A stretch of DNA of 64,000 bases from Chaenocephalus aceratus (taxonomy: Eukaryota > Chordata > Actinopteri > Perciformes > Channichthyidae), in the NCBI GenBank assembly GCA_023974075.1, contig CM043791.1:455001-519000 (forward strand). The letters run 5' to 3'. Below the pieces are notes generated by a model that was not told the DNA's origin, searched no databases, and saw only the letters and a list, made by a program, of their open reading frames with translations. Made by a program: the position numbers and the translations under genes. Below, piece by piece: positions 1-10,657 of the stretch (positions are counted from its first letter, which is position 1; every line of letters begins with the position of its first letter).

Positions 1-241
1 GCATTCATGGACGGTCTGTTTTAAACCGCAGAGCCATACGATAAGTGCGATATTTCAATGAAGAATACTCCACCAGGCATCAACACAACAAACACTTCGG
101 AGTAGCAGCCTGGAGCTAATGAAGCTAACGGGGCTAGCAAAGAGACCACTGACTTCCGTTACATTAGAATGACTTCCGTTACAGCAAGAATCCCCTCACA
201 CACACATAGGTGAAACACATGCACATTCCCTACTGAGAACC
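1..241. repeat. Dispersed repeat, copy A (edge of window)
   Basis: The first about 70 bases closely match positions 21036-21110 in the same orientation: a shared GCATTCATG start, then CCGTCTGTTTTA and CCGCAGAG blocks. The rest is rich in AGCTAA and GCTAGC words like the other copy. No reading frame is recognised. In the 21 kb copy the reverse strand reads like a 5' exon followed by GTAAGT, so this family may carry a promoter or first-exon-like module. That role is inference. Confidence 0.5.
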
Positions 242-242
242 T

Positions 243-585
243 TTCAGTAAAATGTTTTTCAGGAGTGTGTGTGTGAGGTTAATTTTCAGTATTGTGTGTG
301 TGAGGTGTTCAGTAGTGAATGTGAGAGGATTTCAGTAGTGTGTGTGTGAGGTGTTCAGTAGTGAATGTGAGAGGATTTCAGTAGTGTGTGTGTGAGGCTT
401 AATTGTCAGTAGTGTGTGTGTGAGGTGTTCAGTAGTGAACGTGAGAGTATTTCAGTAGTGTGTGTGGAAGGCCAGATGTGTTCAGTAGTGTGTGTGTGAG
501 GTGTTCAGTAGTGAATGTGAGAGTATTTCAGTAGTGTGTGTGCAAGGCCAGATGTTTTCAGTAGTGTGTGTGCGAGGTGAGTTTG
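243..585. repeat. GT-rich minisatellite, unit about 46 bp
   Basis: A tandem array of units of the form CAGTAGTGTGTGTGTGAGG followed by TGTTCAGTAGTGAATGTGAG. Full 46-base units alternate with shorter variants, over about seven copies with small differences. The small plus-strand open frame at 492-674 lies mostly in this array and is not a gene. Confidence 0.85.
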
Positions 586-589
586 AATT

Positions 590-1624
590 TTGGCCTACAC
601 GGCCCCTCATAATCAGCGGTCACCCAGTGTTAGGCCAACGTTTGTGGGCATGGCCCCTGAACGGGAACACTTAGAGGGGCTCGGCCTCTCTCAAGATGTT
701 GTGAGGACTATTCAGGGACCCAGAGCCGCGTCCACCAGGGCGTTGTACACAACCAAATGGACGGCGTTCCAACGATGGTGTGTAGGAAAAGGCGTGGACC
801 CCGTGGCGTGTCCCCTGCCTCTCGTGCTGTCATTCCTCCAGCTGTTGCTGGACAGGAAATTGGCCCATAGCACGATCAAAACGTATGCGGCTGCCATCTC
901 GTCATGCCATGTAGGGTTTGGGGTCAGCACGGTGTTTAGTCACCCGCTGACAAAACGTTTCCTACGAGGAGTACAGAGACTCAGACCGGTATCACGCGCT
1001 TTAGCGCCTCAATGGGATTTGGCTGTAGTGCTGTGCGCACTAGGTAAAGCCCCTTTTGAACCGCTGGATCAAGTTCCCCTGAAGTTTCTGTCAGCCAAGG
1101 TAGCGCTGCTCCTGGCTCTGACGTCAGCTCAAAGGGTGAGTGATGTGTCTGCTCTCTCTGTGGCTCCGTCAGGTCTCCAGATCCAAGGAGATGGCAGCTC
1201 AGCGGTGTTACGCCCGAACCCGGCGTTTATGCCGAAGGTGATCACAAGCTCGTTCAGATCGAGAGTGATAACGTTGGAGGGCTTCTTTCCTCCGCCTCAC
1301 ACATCAGAGGAAGAAGCCACATCTCATCTCCTCTGTCCCGTGCGCGCGCTGGCATGCTATGTTGCACGCACGGCTGCATTACGCAAATCCCAGCGTCTGT
1401 TTGTGCATTTCAGAGAGCGCTCAGTAGGGCAGCCTCTATCTGCACAGCGCCTGTCACACTGGCTGGGTGAGGCGGTGTCACAGGCGTATGTTTCCTCTGG
1501 GTTGGATCCCCCGGAAAACATTAAAGCGCACAGCACCAGAGGAATATCAACTTCTACGGCATTGTTCGGAGGAATGACAGTGGAAGACATTTGCACTGCT
1601 GCATCTTGGTCTTCACCCTGTTAG
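590..1624 (+). pseudogene. DIRS tyrosine recombinase, frame lost before the catalytic tyrosine
   Basis: The 344-residue frame resembles the YR integrase of fish DIRS elements, which joins circular cDNA to the genome by site-specific recombination. Similarity starts near residue 30 (GLSQDVVRTIQG). The first catalytic Arg lies in LTSAQRVSD (R182), the HxxR motif is HSTR (314-317), and the conserved Trp is at 340 in AASWSSP. The frame stops at a TAG at 1622-1624. The expected continuation with the nucleophile, RFYLRDVSHSSLTHS, is readable at 1631-1680 in another frame, with the Tyr codon at 1637-1639. A small indel between about 1615 and 1630 therefore separates the nucleophile from the rest. 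The N-terminal 29 residues are probably not native. Inactive as it stands. Confidence 0.85.
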
Positions 1625-2011
1625 TTTATTCGTTTTTATTTGAGGGATGTCTCCCATTCCTCTCTGACACACTCAGTACTGAATAGTCTGCCAGATTGAG
1701 GAATATCGGGGATTTTCAAATTGCAGGCCTCTCTCCTGCCTGTCGGCATGTAGAAAGCGGCCGTTGCTCCCCTCTCTTGATCGTTTTTAACAAGTAAGAC
1801 TTAAAAACTCTACTTTTTAAACGACAGGTAGCCCGAGTAAGCCTACCTTCGTTCCTTGATGGGGAAATATTCATTTTGGAAATGCTATATTCCCTGGGAA
1901 CGTGATGCTCCATTTACGCACGGCGAAATGGACATGGGTTATTAACTGAGTAGGTGTGTTTTGTGCTTTCGGAACCAGTGGGGCGTGGACTACATCCTGC
2001 TTCGCCCTTAA

Positions 2012-2341
2012 CCCAATAGCGATAGCCTTAGAGGGCGAAGCCTTATACGAAATAGTACTAGGGTTACGTATTGTAACCCAGCTTCTATGAGTATAGGCGC
2101 AGCCCTCTAAGGTTCGGGCCCCACTGGTGCCGCGAATAGCTGAAGAAAAGCTGTAGGAGCGGATTGTAGGGCCTACTTCCTATTTATACGGAAGTGAGCC
2201 CGGAGGTGAGGCCCACGTCGTAGGTGGGCGTGGAATAAGTCTGTCAGTGCTGCACACGTGCAGTGGGGTTTACCCAATAGCGATAGCCTTAGAGGGCTGC
2301 GCCTATACTCATAGAAGCTGGGTTACAATACGTAACCCTAG
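2012..2341. repeat. DIRS terminal/internal complementary inverted repeat
   Basis: The block ATAGCGATAGCCTTAGAGGG occurs at about 2017 and again at about 2278. The stretch from 2059 (ACTAGGGTTACGTATTGTAA) to about 2114 is the reverse complement of about 2286-2341. Such paired inverted segments are the hallmark of DIRS ends, used for circular cDNA formation. The roughly 170 bases between them hold no recognised coding sequence. Confidence 0.8.
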
Positions 2342-3477
2342 TTTTCAACACAAGGCAATTGTAAGTGCTTTACAAAAAATGAAAGACATTAAGAAAATGG
2401 CATTTAAAATCAGTCATTAAAAAGAAAAGCTAATAAAATAAACATTAAAAGAAAAAATACATGGATAAAAGTTACAGTGAGTTACTAAGATATGAATAGT
2501 TCAATTAAAAGCAGCGGCAAAAAAAAAGTCTTTAGTCTGGATTTAAAAGTAGTCAGAGTTGCAGCGGACCTGCAGGTTTCTGGGAGTTTGTTCCAGATAT
2601 TTGGAGCATAATAACTAAACGCTGCTTCTCCATGTTTAGTTCTGACTCTGGGGACAGAAAGCTGACCAGTCCCTGAAGACCTGAGAGATCTGGATGGTTC
2701 ATCATTTAGCAGGAGGTCAGAAATGTATTTTGGGCCTAAACCATGCAGCTTTCTAATAGATTTTTTAGTGAGACCTGTAAAGACACCATTGCAGTAGTCC
2801 AGTCTACTGAAGATAAAAGCATGGACAAGTTTTTTCCAAATCCTGCTGTGACATTAGTCTTTTAATCCTAGATGTGTTCTTTAGGTGATAGTAGGCTGAT
2901 TTAGTAACTGTTTTAATGTGACTGTTGAAACTCAGGTCAGAGTCCATGACTACACCTAGATTTCTGGCTTTATCTGTTGTTTTGAACATTGCAGACTAAA
3001 GCTCAGCGCTAACTTTTATACGTTCTGCCTTGGCTCCAAAAACCATTACCTCAGTTTTATCTTTGTTTAATTGGAGAAAGTTCTGACACATTGATTTGTT
3101 CAATGCACTTACTCAGTGTTTGAATTGGAGCATAGTCTCCTTGTGAAAATGTTACGTACATTTGTGTGTCATCTGCATAGCTATGGTAACTTATTTTGTT
3201 GTTCTTCATTATCTGAGCCAGTGGTAGCATGTAGACGTTAAAGAGAAGAGGCCCCAAGATGGAGCCTTGAGGTACCCCACATGTCATATTTGTCAACTCA
3301 GATGTGTATTTACCTATAGAAACAAAGTTGTTTCTGTCCTTTAAGTAGGATTCAAACCAATTTAGAACTGTTTCCGAAAGTCCCACCCAGTTTTCCAGTC
3401 GGTCTAGTAATATATTGTGGTCAACAGTGTCAAACGCAGCACTGAGATCTAATAATACTAACACTGAAGTTCTGCCA
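2342..3477 (-). mobile_element. L2-clade LINE, 3' fragment of reverse transcriptase
   Basis: On the minus strand this matches, nearly base for base, the larger L2 copy at 44690-46940. It holds the 3' non-coding end (CAACACAAGGCAATT side), then RT C-terminal pieces and the RT core with [30 protein letters not shown] and YADDTQMY. Reading frames at 2804-2989 and 3057-3464 are separated by indels and by a deletion relative to the larger copy. The fragment stops at 3477, inside the sequence for DSGRTSVLV. The copy is dead. Confidence 0.9.
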
Positions 3478-4009
3478 CAACATCAGGACATCATCTGGAT
3501 CAGCTGCTGACAGCATGGCTGACCTCATCACAGAGAAGACTGCCGAGCCCCCTGTTGGCAGAGTAATGAACTGCAGAACACATCTGTTCTGCTCTATGAC
3601 TAATGCAGGGGTGTCCAACTGATTTTAGTTCAGAGCCCACTGTTATCTCAAGTGGGTCGGTCCAGTTAAATCATAGCATGACAACCTAAAAAAGAACCAC
3701 AACTCCAAATTGTTCCCTTTGTTTTAGTGCACAAATGTTCAAATTGAATGAACTATCTTATTACAAAACATTCTGAACAACCTGAAATGTCTTAAGCAAA
3801 ATAAGTGCAATTTTAACAATTTGATGCCTCAGTTGATCATTTACACATTACAACTTACAGATCGCTGTGTATCTACACAAACATTTAGTCACAGGTATCT
3901 GGAACGGAACAACATAGTATTTTACTTTATGATCAAAACGACTAGTCAAGATCTAGAAATTATTTTACATTCATTTCCACATCTGTGTACCGGTTAATGT
4001 GCGAAAAAT
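3478..4009. other. Unassigned intronic DNA with one hAT-like terminus
   Basis: From 3606 the sequence CAGGGGTGTCCAACTGATTT looks like a hAT terminal repeat of a common fish family. The matching opposite end and target duplication (GACTAATG at 3598-3605) were not found nearby, so this is a broken copy. The rest is AT-rich with no recognised coding. Confidence 0.45.
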
Positions 4010-4846
4010 GTCAAACTTTCTTATGTTCTTTCTCTAACACGTAATGAAGGATATTAAGCGTTTACCTATGAACATAGGACTATGTTGTTTCCTTTATGAA
4101 GTGAACCAGCCTCCCTGTCTGTGTCCTCGCACTGTCCTCACATCCCCGGACCCCCAGACTCGGAGGAGCACAGGGATGTCAGTATTGTTTATGAAGCAAG
4201 GTATAGAAAGTACATTATTGAAATGAAAATACTATTTATTTCCTTTTACAAACTGTGAGCAGCTGGGCAGGTGTAGCATATGTGTTGCAGGACATGTGTT
4301 GGACAGACTGTGTGGTTGGACTCTGTCTCACAGGCAGGTTGCAGTGTAACATCAAAAGAGACTGGGCCAACTGTACATTCTCAAACTGCACCACTTAGGA
4401 CTAACTAAACAATGCAGAGATTATTTTTATATAATTGTATTCAATAACCGTAACAAAATTAAACAGTATGAAGTCATTCGTAAATAGGAATACAGATTTT
4501 ACTTAATGTTTTCATAAATATATTTTTCTCCCAGTGAAATTGGCATGGGACTTATTTTTACCCTCTCAAAGAACCGGAATCGAGAACCGAAAAGAACCGG
4601 AATCGAAAAGCATAACCGGAATCGTTCAAATCCAAACGATACCCAACCATGGATGTATAATAAAAACCCAACCCTATGTGTGATGCAGTAAAATCGTACC
4701 GCTCACTTACATTAACGGTGTCGTAAAACCGTGGGAAAATGTAGAATACGATGGCGAAGAAGAAGATTCCAGTGGCCCCAATTTTTAAAATGTAAATTGC
4801 AGTAAATTGCCAAACTAACTAACAAGTACTCTCTAAAAACTGTTTC
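4010..4846. repeat. Dispersed DNA repeat, copy without insertion
   Basis: This stretch is collinear with 35319-35950 plus 39233-39528. Shared landmarks are TCAAACTTTCTTATGTTC at the left, TCGAGAACCGAAAA in the middle and AGTAAATTGCCAAACT at the right. Copy two is split by a 3.3 kb insertion, and here the same site (near 4550, ACTTATTTTTACCCTC) is uninterrupted. No protein is recognised; probably a non-autonomous DNA element. Confidence 0.75.
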
Positions 4847-5039
4847 TTACACTGCCGGTAGTTATCCTGACACACTACCATAACATATGTACATAAAAGT
4901 TGTGAAAATTGCAGTTAATGTCTTCTCTGTCATTTTTACACTTTGCAAAGTCTTCCCTAGAGGGTCCAATCTGCCCGTTACAGAAGTGCACTGAGGGAAG
5001 CAGTTTGGAGGGTTACTTTAAAAATGTATTCAGTTTATG

Positions 5040-5400
5040 TTATCAGTACTCTAATACAAATATTACAATATAAAAGTAATGTAACGTACTTCTTATTAAC
5101 GCGTTAGTCCCAACACTGCCCGTGAACAATGTCCAACTACAACAAGGAACTCACAAAGACTAACAGAAAACACAGAACCTAAATGCACACAGGACTAATC
5201 AAAGGAACATGAGACAGGTGAGGAGGGAGGAGAAAACACAGGGGCACCAGGTGAACACAATCGGGTAATCAGGGAGGGAAAACAGACAGAAAGCAAGACA
5301 GAAGGTGAACACTTTTCAAAAATAAAACAGGAAACCAAAGACAGAAAAGGACAAGACAAAACACAACACAGACAGATCGTGAAAATATTAAGGCCGTTCA
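5040..5400. mobile_element. hAT-like terminus joined to an LTR-like fragment
   Basis: TAACGCGTTAGTCCCAACAC ending in TG at 5118 is the inverted form of a fish hAT end that begins CAGTGTTGGGA. From 5119 to about 5400 the text resembles the minus-oriented gypsy LTR segments at 30524 and 59097: stretches such as CAGGTGAACACAAT and AAAATAAAACAGGAAACC. Both are fragments with no visible target duplications. Confidence 0.45.
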
Positions 5401-6199
5401 ATTACAGTTCCTACTTCAATGCCCCTTTATAAATGGATTAAGTGAAATAATAGTTTTCATCATTGTTTCAATTTGTGCTAAAAGGGCCATGTAGAATAAT
5501 ATTAAAATAACAATATCCAGAACATCAACTGCATTTTCCTTGAATGTTTCTCATTAGTTTCTTACGGTGGCTGACAGGGGAACGCTCTACAAAGACCCAA
5601 AACACTTCCATCAGAAGAAACACACTGTATTTTTTATACTATGCAAATATAAAAACACAAATGTGCTCAAAACACATCAGAAACCAGAAGTGATGCACAC
5701 AGTTTGGAGCGTCTGTTGAAGTTTAGGGATTATAAAGTCTTGTACTTATATTGTTAGTGATCACTGTGTTTGACAAGTACAGTGTCTGTTGGGAAAAATA
5801 TCGATTTAAATGATGTTTCGCTCCTTCTCCCCCTGGTCATGTCAGCGAAGCCTCGTCACCGACTATACAGCTGCCAATGTTCAATATTAAATTCACAGTG
5901 AGTCATGGAGCAGTTTTTAATTTAATTGATATGATATGCATGAAGCTCGTTCAAGCAATCCCACAAAAATGTAATGGCAAGTTGACGGCAAGTGTTGCTA
6001 TGGCAACATGATACTTTTAAATCGATAACTCAATGGTAATTAAAGGGACTCACTTATTCCTCATTCATTGGATCCCTTTGAATATGAATTGATTCTTGGT
6101 TGGGTTGATGCTGATATAATAACATTGACTACATTTGAAACTCTATATTTGCCTTCTCTATTGAAGTCAGGACTTGTTATACTTTCTAAAGTAACTGAC
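5401..6199. other. Intron of spire2, nothing recognised
   Basis: AT-rich sequence downstream (3') of the last spire2 exon found here. I looked on the minus strand for a Spir-box exon (expected LTVEEV-like text) and for CxxC-rich FYVE-like exons, and saw none. Confidence 0.5.
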
Positions 6200-6422
6200 C
6201 TCTGTGAGTAGGAGGCGGCCCGGCCCCGGTCAGAGTCCTGGACCGAGGCCTCTCCCCCCGCAGCCGAACCGCCCCCCCCAGCTGGGCTGTGTCAGAGAGG
6301 GGGGGCAGCATCTCGGCCCGCAGCAGGGCCAGGTCGTGCTCTGAGAAGGAGCGGTCTCTCTTCAGAGGGGTGGGGGAGCTCTCTGCCCGTCTCAGATCCC
6401 CGCTTTCTGGGGACTCCTCCTC
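6200..6422 (-). CDS. spire2: spire2 exon: linker with LKRDRSFSEHDLA signature
   Basis: A 223-base exon read on the minus strand, phase 0 at entry and phase 1 at exit. Acceptor is a pyrimidine tract then CCCCCCAG before GAGGAGGAG; donor is GTCAGT after CACAGAG. It encodes about 74 residues beginning EEESPESGDLRR and containing LKRDRSFSEHDLALLRAE. That signature belongs to the region between the WH2 cluster and the Spir-box of vertebrate SPIRE2. The exon continues exactly in frame from the 10491-10657 exon, whose last codons read MNISE. High GC here contrasts with the AT-rich surroundings. SPIRE proteins nucleate actin on Rab11 vesicles with formins. The next (C-terminal) exons were not found before position 1. 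Confidence 0.88.
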
Positions 6423-7224
6423 CTGGGGGGGTAGAAGGCAACACTGGATAAGAATGTAATTGTCATCTAGCTCATTAAAGAAGCCCTCCATTGGACTCCT
6501 TTATTTACTTCTGTAACATAGTGTCATCACTACCATGCTTCAATTGGCATGATTGGCTAAGGGGCGGACATCTCTAAGCGGTTGACAAATCACAACAGAG
6601 CCAGCTAACCAATCAGAGCAGACTGGGCTCTGGTTTCAGACAGAGGGTGAAAAGAGGTGCTGCAGCACAGGCAGTATGAGAGGGACTAAATATGAATATG
6701 AACCTGAACATCAGCAGGAGAGGACTCTTGAACATTACTCTTTGGCTGACATGTTAGGGTCTGTGTGAATGAACCTAACTCAACCAGGATTACACTTTCA
6801 TAAAGCTGACTACCAGATGATATGTATATATTTACAGTTTATATTCTGATTTATTTTGATTTGTATTCATGTGCCTTGATTGCATGCTGCTCTGAAGGAA
6901 ATCATTTCCAAATTGGGTTCAATAAAGTACATCTAATCTAATCCAACTTCACTAATCGCATCATAACTGACTAAATGACTAGTCCTATGAATTGATACAT
7001 TCTTAAAAAAACAAAACTGTATTTCAGTCTGAAGTGAAGCTGCACCTCAACATGGCCCAGATCAGGAGCAGGTTAGTCTGGAGGGGTACGTTTCCATGGT
7101 AACCTCAAGGTTTCCTGTGGAGTTTTACATCTGTCGCGATGCAAAACTGGGGTTGTTTATCTCATGCATGCATCTCACGGGGGCACACAGACAACTGAAG
7201 CCGCACACCAATAGTAGGAAGGAG
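6423..7224. other. Intron, nothing recognised
   Basis: Ordinary intronic sequence with AATAAA-like words near 6920. No exon, transposon terminus or RNA gene could be recognised. Confidence 0.5.
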
Positions 7225-7959
7225 AGAAACCCCCTCTGGAGGGAACACAGAGAATTTAGCCTTTGCAGACCATTTACAATACAATACATGTCACTTGTTA
7301 GATGCTTTTATCCAAAGCGACTCACATACTCAATACTGTGGGCAATCCCCACAGGAGCACTTTGGGGTGAAGCGTCTCAGGGACACAACGACATGCTGAC
7401 TGCAGTGGGGTTTGAACCTGTGACCCCTGATCCCAACACCAACGCACTATCCACTACACCAGGGGTTCCCAAACTTTTTGTGCCCAAGGCACCAAAGGAC
7501 AAGTAAAAATCTCAAGGCACACCTATTGTGCAAAATAGCCCTTATAACACGTGTTATCACTCATATCATGTAAAATATCTGTAAATGTGCATAATTATTT
7601 ACTAATGCCAAATAAAATGTGACAAAGACAACTATATTATATATAATATTTATTAACGAAGTATTTCAGAAATTAATTTGAAACGTTATCAAATTAGGCT
7701 TCATCAAAGCAGCAACACACTCATTTAAACCAGACAGGTCACACAATAAAAAATGAGGCAAAGGAAACTCAGCAGAAACTCAGCAGAGAACTGTCGATGC
7801 AAGGAAGCTGCACTGCATGGTCCTGAACTACAAATTATAAATGTAACATTTCAGCAATCAGCATTGAAACATGTGCTATTGTAAATATTTTGCCGACTTA
7901 CAAATTAGTGAGATACATGTGCCTGTCGGTGCGCAGATTTTTTTAATCCTTGGTGGCAC

Positions 7960-8480
7960 TGAGGAGGAGAGGGGTCTGCCTGCAGACCTCCACTCTCAGG
8001 ACAGTTCCGGTGCAGACCTCCACTCTCAGGACACCTCCACTGTCAGTACAGGAAGTGCACGCTAATAATTCCAAAATAAAATCACCACTATCAGTATAGT
8101 GCCACTTTCCAAACAGGAAATGCACGCAAATACAAAATAAAATCGGATCGTGTATATATGTATATATATATATATAGATATATACGGACATCTTGTATTG
8201 TAGTTACTATCAGTACAGCCGCAGCGCCACTTTCAGAACAGGAAATGCACGCAAATACAAAATAAAATCGTACTGACACTTATTGTATACATAAAGTATA
8301 TAGATATATATATAAAAATAGGGACACCTTGTATTGTTTACTCTCAGTACAGCACCACTTTCCGAACAGGAAATGCACGCTAATACAACATAAAATAGCA
8401 CTGACACTTATTATCTATATATATATCTATATAGATATATATATTTATTTATATATATATAAATACGACATCTTGTATTT
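7960..8480. repeat. Tandem blocks with TA-rich microsatellites inside the hAT
   Basis: First come two copies of GCAGACCTCCACTCTCAGGA (about 7980 and 8010). Then a unit of about 110-130 bases recurs at about 8095, 8212 and 8345, each with a GGAAATGCACGC motif followed by AAAATAAAATCG-like text and an ATATAT run. Several apparent small open frames here come from the repeat and are not genes. Confidence 0.7.
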
Positions 8481-8489
8481 TAGTTACAC

Positions 8490-8900
8490 CCGCTAGACAA
8501 CAGTGGAAGGTCCGAGAAACAACCGTGTTTGCCAGGTGCACCGCGGCGGAGGTGGAGAGGTTCTAGCTGGGAACCTCCACCCCGCTGCGGGACCCGTGGG
8601 ACCCCTGGACGGTGCGTCTTGGTCACGCTTCATATCGGCCGGCGCGGAGGCCCTCCGACAGTGGGTCACGTTTGCCATTCGATCAGTGAGAGGAGAAAAA
8701 TGCAACAACAATTGTCAAAATCCGTTAATATATGGATGAGTGTGGGGGGGGGGGCTGGACACAGGCCGTGGGGGGACACCCGAGACCGGGCAATGTCACC
8801 CGGTAGAAACCGGGTGAAATAACCTAAAAAATAATAAAACCGGGGAAAAGTGGAAAAAAGTGTCCGAAAATAGGCACTCCTGAGGCGGGCAGAGTCCCCT
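8490..8900. other. GC-rich segment within the hAT, unassigned
   Basis: A GC-rich island in an AT-rich element. Both strands have open frames of 60-100 codons (for example 8503-8739 plus, 8493-8711 minus), which is expected from base composition alone. No domain is recognised. Confidence 0.35.
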
Positions 8901-9289
8901 GTCAACTCCCGTTACATTCCTCCATGGTGTCATTTGAGCGAAAAACTTTTACGAGAACCAGGCTGGGGGGGTCAAAAGGGCTTGACCAAGGCCGACCCAA
9001 AGTGCACGGGGGTCGGACTCATCACCTCCGTGATGAGTCTCCATTGTGATTTGAAAACTTCCATCAAACGAGTCCTTCGGTGGGCGGGGAAAAAACGCGT
9101 CAGAATCGTCACTTCCTGTACTGACAGTGGAGGTGTCCTGAGAGTGGAGGTCTGCAGGCAGGCTCCCATGCTGAGGAGAGGGCCACTCGCAAATCCTGTT
9201 CAAGAGAGCCGTGACCTCCTGTTGTTCTTCATGTAAATCAGAGTAGAGAACGCCAACTCCAGAGATGGGGTCGTTACTTTATTTATTTT

Positions 9290-9375
9290 TATTTATCCTT
9301 TATTTATCCAGGAATGTCCCATTGAGATACAAGATCTCTTCTTCCAGGGAGTCCTGACTCCCTGGAAGATTACTA
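9290..9375 (-). mobile_element. LINE 3' tail fragment (ATAAATAAAGG type)
   Basis: On the minus strand this reads GAGATCTTGTATCTCAATGG and GGATAAATAAAGGATAAATA. It matches the style of the 3' end of the I/Nimb-like LINE at 52340-52425. A short insertion inside the hAT. Confidence 0.5.
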
Positions 9376-9644
9376 GAAGATTACTAATTTTTTTTAATAT
9401 ATTACATATTACTTTAAAAAAAAGTAATATATTACACTACTTTGTTACTATCTACATAAAGTAACTTGTCACTTTACTCGCCGAGCACGTACGAACTGCG
9501 CATGCGTGAGTGGCAATAACTCTCCTTACCAGCAGGCGGCGGTAGTGTGTATTTGTCATTCAAAACAGGCAACAACCGGAAGACAGAGAAGAAGAACAGA
9601 CTGTGATATAAACAAACAACAAATAGCGTGTGCGGTAGCTTCAC

Positions 9645-9824
9645 CTTAGCATGTGTTCTTTGCAGGTGCTTGTTGAGGTTTGACGTGGTGTTTCCAGCAG
9701 TGGATAACAGCTTCTGGCCTGGACACAGTTTGCACCTCACCGTCACATTCCTGTCTATTCTTCGGACGAACTCAAAATAACGGGCATACCTCCACCCCTC
9801 GAAAGTTATCGCTGACTCAGCCAT
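9645..9824 (-). pseudogene. hAT transposase, first exon with BED-type zinc finger
   Basis: Starting at the Met codon 9824-9822, 60 residues read MAESAITFEGWRYARYFEF... followed by CKLCPGQ (CxxC) and LNKHLQRTH (HxxxxH). This is the BED zinc finger that hAT transposases use to bind their termini. It ends HAK next to GTGAAG, a plausible splice donor at 9644. The catalytic hATC exons are absent from the element, so the copy is non-autonomous. The same strand orientation places it correctly relative to the hAT right end at 10052. Confidence 0.75.
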
Positions 9825-10078
9825 GTTTATGCAGCACTGCACGTGGAGATGTGGACGCTGGACGCGCAAGTCGCGCAGATTACGTACATATAAACCTACA
9901 AAGTACTGATATAGTAAATTAAATAATTATTTTTGTGTAGTATAATTTGTATATTGCAATAATAACGTATAGTTGTCACAAAATCCCCGGCACACCCGGA
10001 CTTGACTCACGGCACACCAGTGTGCCGCGGCACACCGTTTGGGAACCACCTGCACTACGCCACCGCCTCCCACATTTA

Positions 10079-10490
10079 CATGCACAGAAGTCTATACAGA
10101 ACACACTAGAGGAAATGGAAAAACCCAAACGAAGAATAGGGCCTCTTTATATCTTCTCAGTTTTCTGAAAATGTCTATTTTGAGCCAAACACATTACAAA
10201 ACATTTGTCAGCTCTCACGTATGGGAGACTAAATCATTGAACGCCTAATCCCACTTTGAACTGAAATTGACAAAATCTAACATACATTATTTAGCAGCCT
10301 CCAAGAAACTCAAATGTCTGTGGGAGTGCAGGAGTAACCCTCTTCAACTTTTGATGTTAAACAACTGGATGGGAAAAATAGACTTTGTGCAAAATAAATT
10401 CATCTCAAAAATATGTTCCCTTTCCATCTAACCCACCAGAGCTGCAACGCATGTGCTACTGTGACCCCTCCCATCGCTGTCTGGCCTCAC
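10079..10490. other. Intron, nothing recognised
   Basis: Apart from the tail of the dispersed repeat near 10080-10140, no exon or element boundary is visible. Confidence 0.5.
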
Positions 10491-10657
10491 CTCAGATATG
10501 TTCATCTCCTCCATCTCGGCCAGAGTCGGAGCCTTCAGCAGGACGCGGGGGCGGGACGGCTGCCGGGCACCGGGCTCCGATACGGACAGGTCGATGCACG
10601 AAGTGGATTTGATGTTCGAAGGACGAGTCTGAGCCAGGCAGGGCAGAGAGCCAAACG
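10491..10657 (-). CDS. spire2: spire2 exon: myosin V-binding-type linker motif
   Basis: A 167-base exon on the minus strand with acceptor CTCTCCTCTCAG before CGTTTGG and donor GAG then GTGAGG. It enters with two bases completing a codon and leaves in phase 0. It encodes FGSLPCLAQTRPSNIKS, KSTSCIDLSVSEPG and RPRVLLKAPTLAEMEEMNIS. The LLKAPTLAEMEEMN stretch matches the conserved SPIRE2 linker described as the myosin V tail-binding motif, so it would couple actin nucleation to vesicle transport. Its entry phase fits directly after the 28010-28127 exon (exit phase 1) across a 17 kb intron. The call as SPIRE2 rather than SPIRE1 rests mainly on this exon and the next. Confidence 0.92.

Larger units (their letters stand above)
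586..2341 (+). mobile_element. DIRS-type tyrosine-recombinase retrotransposon, 3' part
   Basis: The segment holds the 3' portion of a DIRS-like element: a tyrosine recombinase frame, then a non-coding tail with the inverted terminal and internal complementary sequences of this order. The reverse transcriptase and RNase H part is missing upstream, where a minisatellite begins, so the copy is 5' truncated. It ends in sequence that is the reverse complement of 2059-2114, directly against an L2 fragment at 2342. DIRS elements make no simple target duplication, so the exact left edge is uncertain. Confidence 0.8.
7460..10052 (-). mobile_element. hAT DNA transposon, 2.6 kb, internally rearranged
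   Basis: The left end is CAGGGGTTCCCAAACTTTTT. The right end, inverted, is CAGGTGGTTCCCAAACGGTG. Flanking 8-bp duplications are CACTACAC (7452-7459) and CACTACGC (10053-10060), 7 of 8 identical, as hAT insertion predicts. It contains a BED zinc-finger exon of a transposase on the minus strand, minisatellite-like blocks, and an internal inverted pair (about 7970-8060 against 9105-9185). There is no complete transposase. Confidence 0.85.
7266..10078 (-). mobile_element. tRNA-derived SINE, minus strand, split by a hAT
   Basis: On the minus strand the 5' head reads GGCGGTGGCGTAGTGG (A-box-like; 10053-10072 region and on) and continues across the hAT with GGTTCAAACCC (B-box-like, at about 7405-7425). 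The 3' tail on the plus strand is GCTTTTATCCAAAGCGACTC, the LINE-shared tail of many fish SINEs. The head is only complete if 7460-10052 is removed, so the hAT is younger than the SINE. It is tRNA-like but not a functional tRNA gene. Confidence 0.8.
7225..10140. repeat. Dispersed repeat (CTCTGGAGGGAACACAG family), split by SINE and hAT
   Basis: The left part at 7225-7265 reads CTCTGGAGGGAACACAGAGA then TTTAGCCTTTGCAGACCATT. The right part resumes at about 10072 with CATTTACATGCACAGAAG. The same family is seen at 43286-43350 and, inverted, at 55216-55302, where it is not split. The SINE interrupted here by a hAT therefore landed inside an older repeat. Confidence 0.65.

Noticed and set aside
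3478..3618. 62-codon frame 3430-3618 as a gene
   Set aside because: It bridges the broken L2 edge and unrelated sequence.
6186..6491. Single-exon 101-residue gene starting at 6491
   Set aside because: The upstream part crosses the splice acceptor at 6423; the exon 6200-6422 continues in phase from another spire2 exon.
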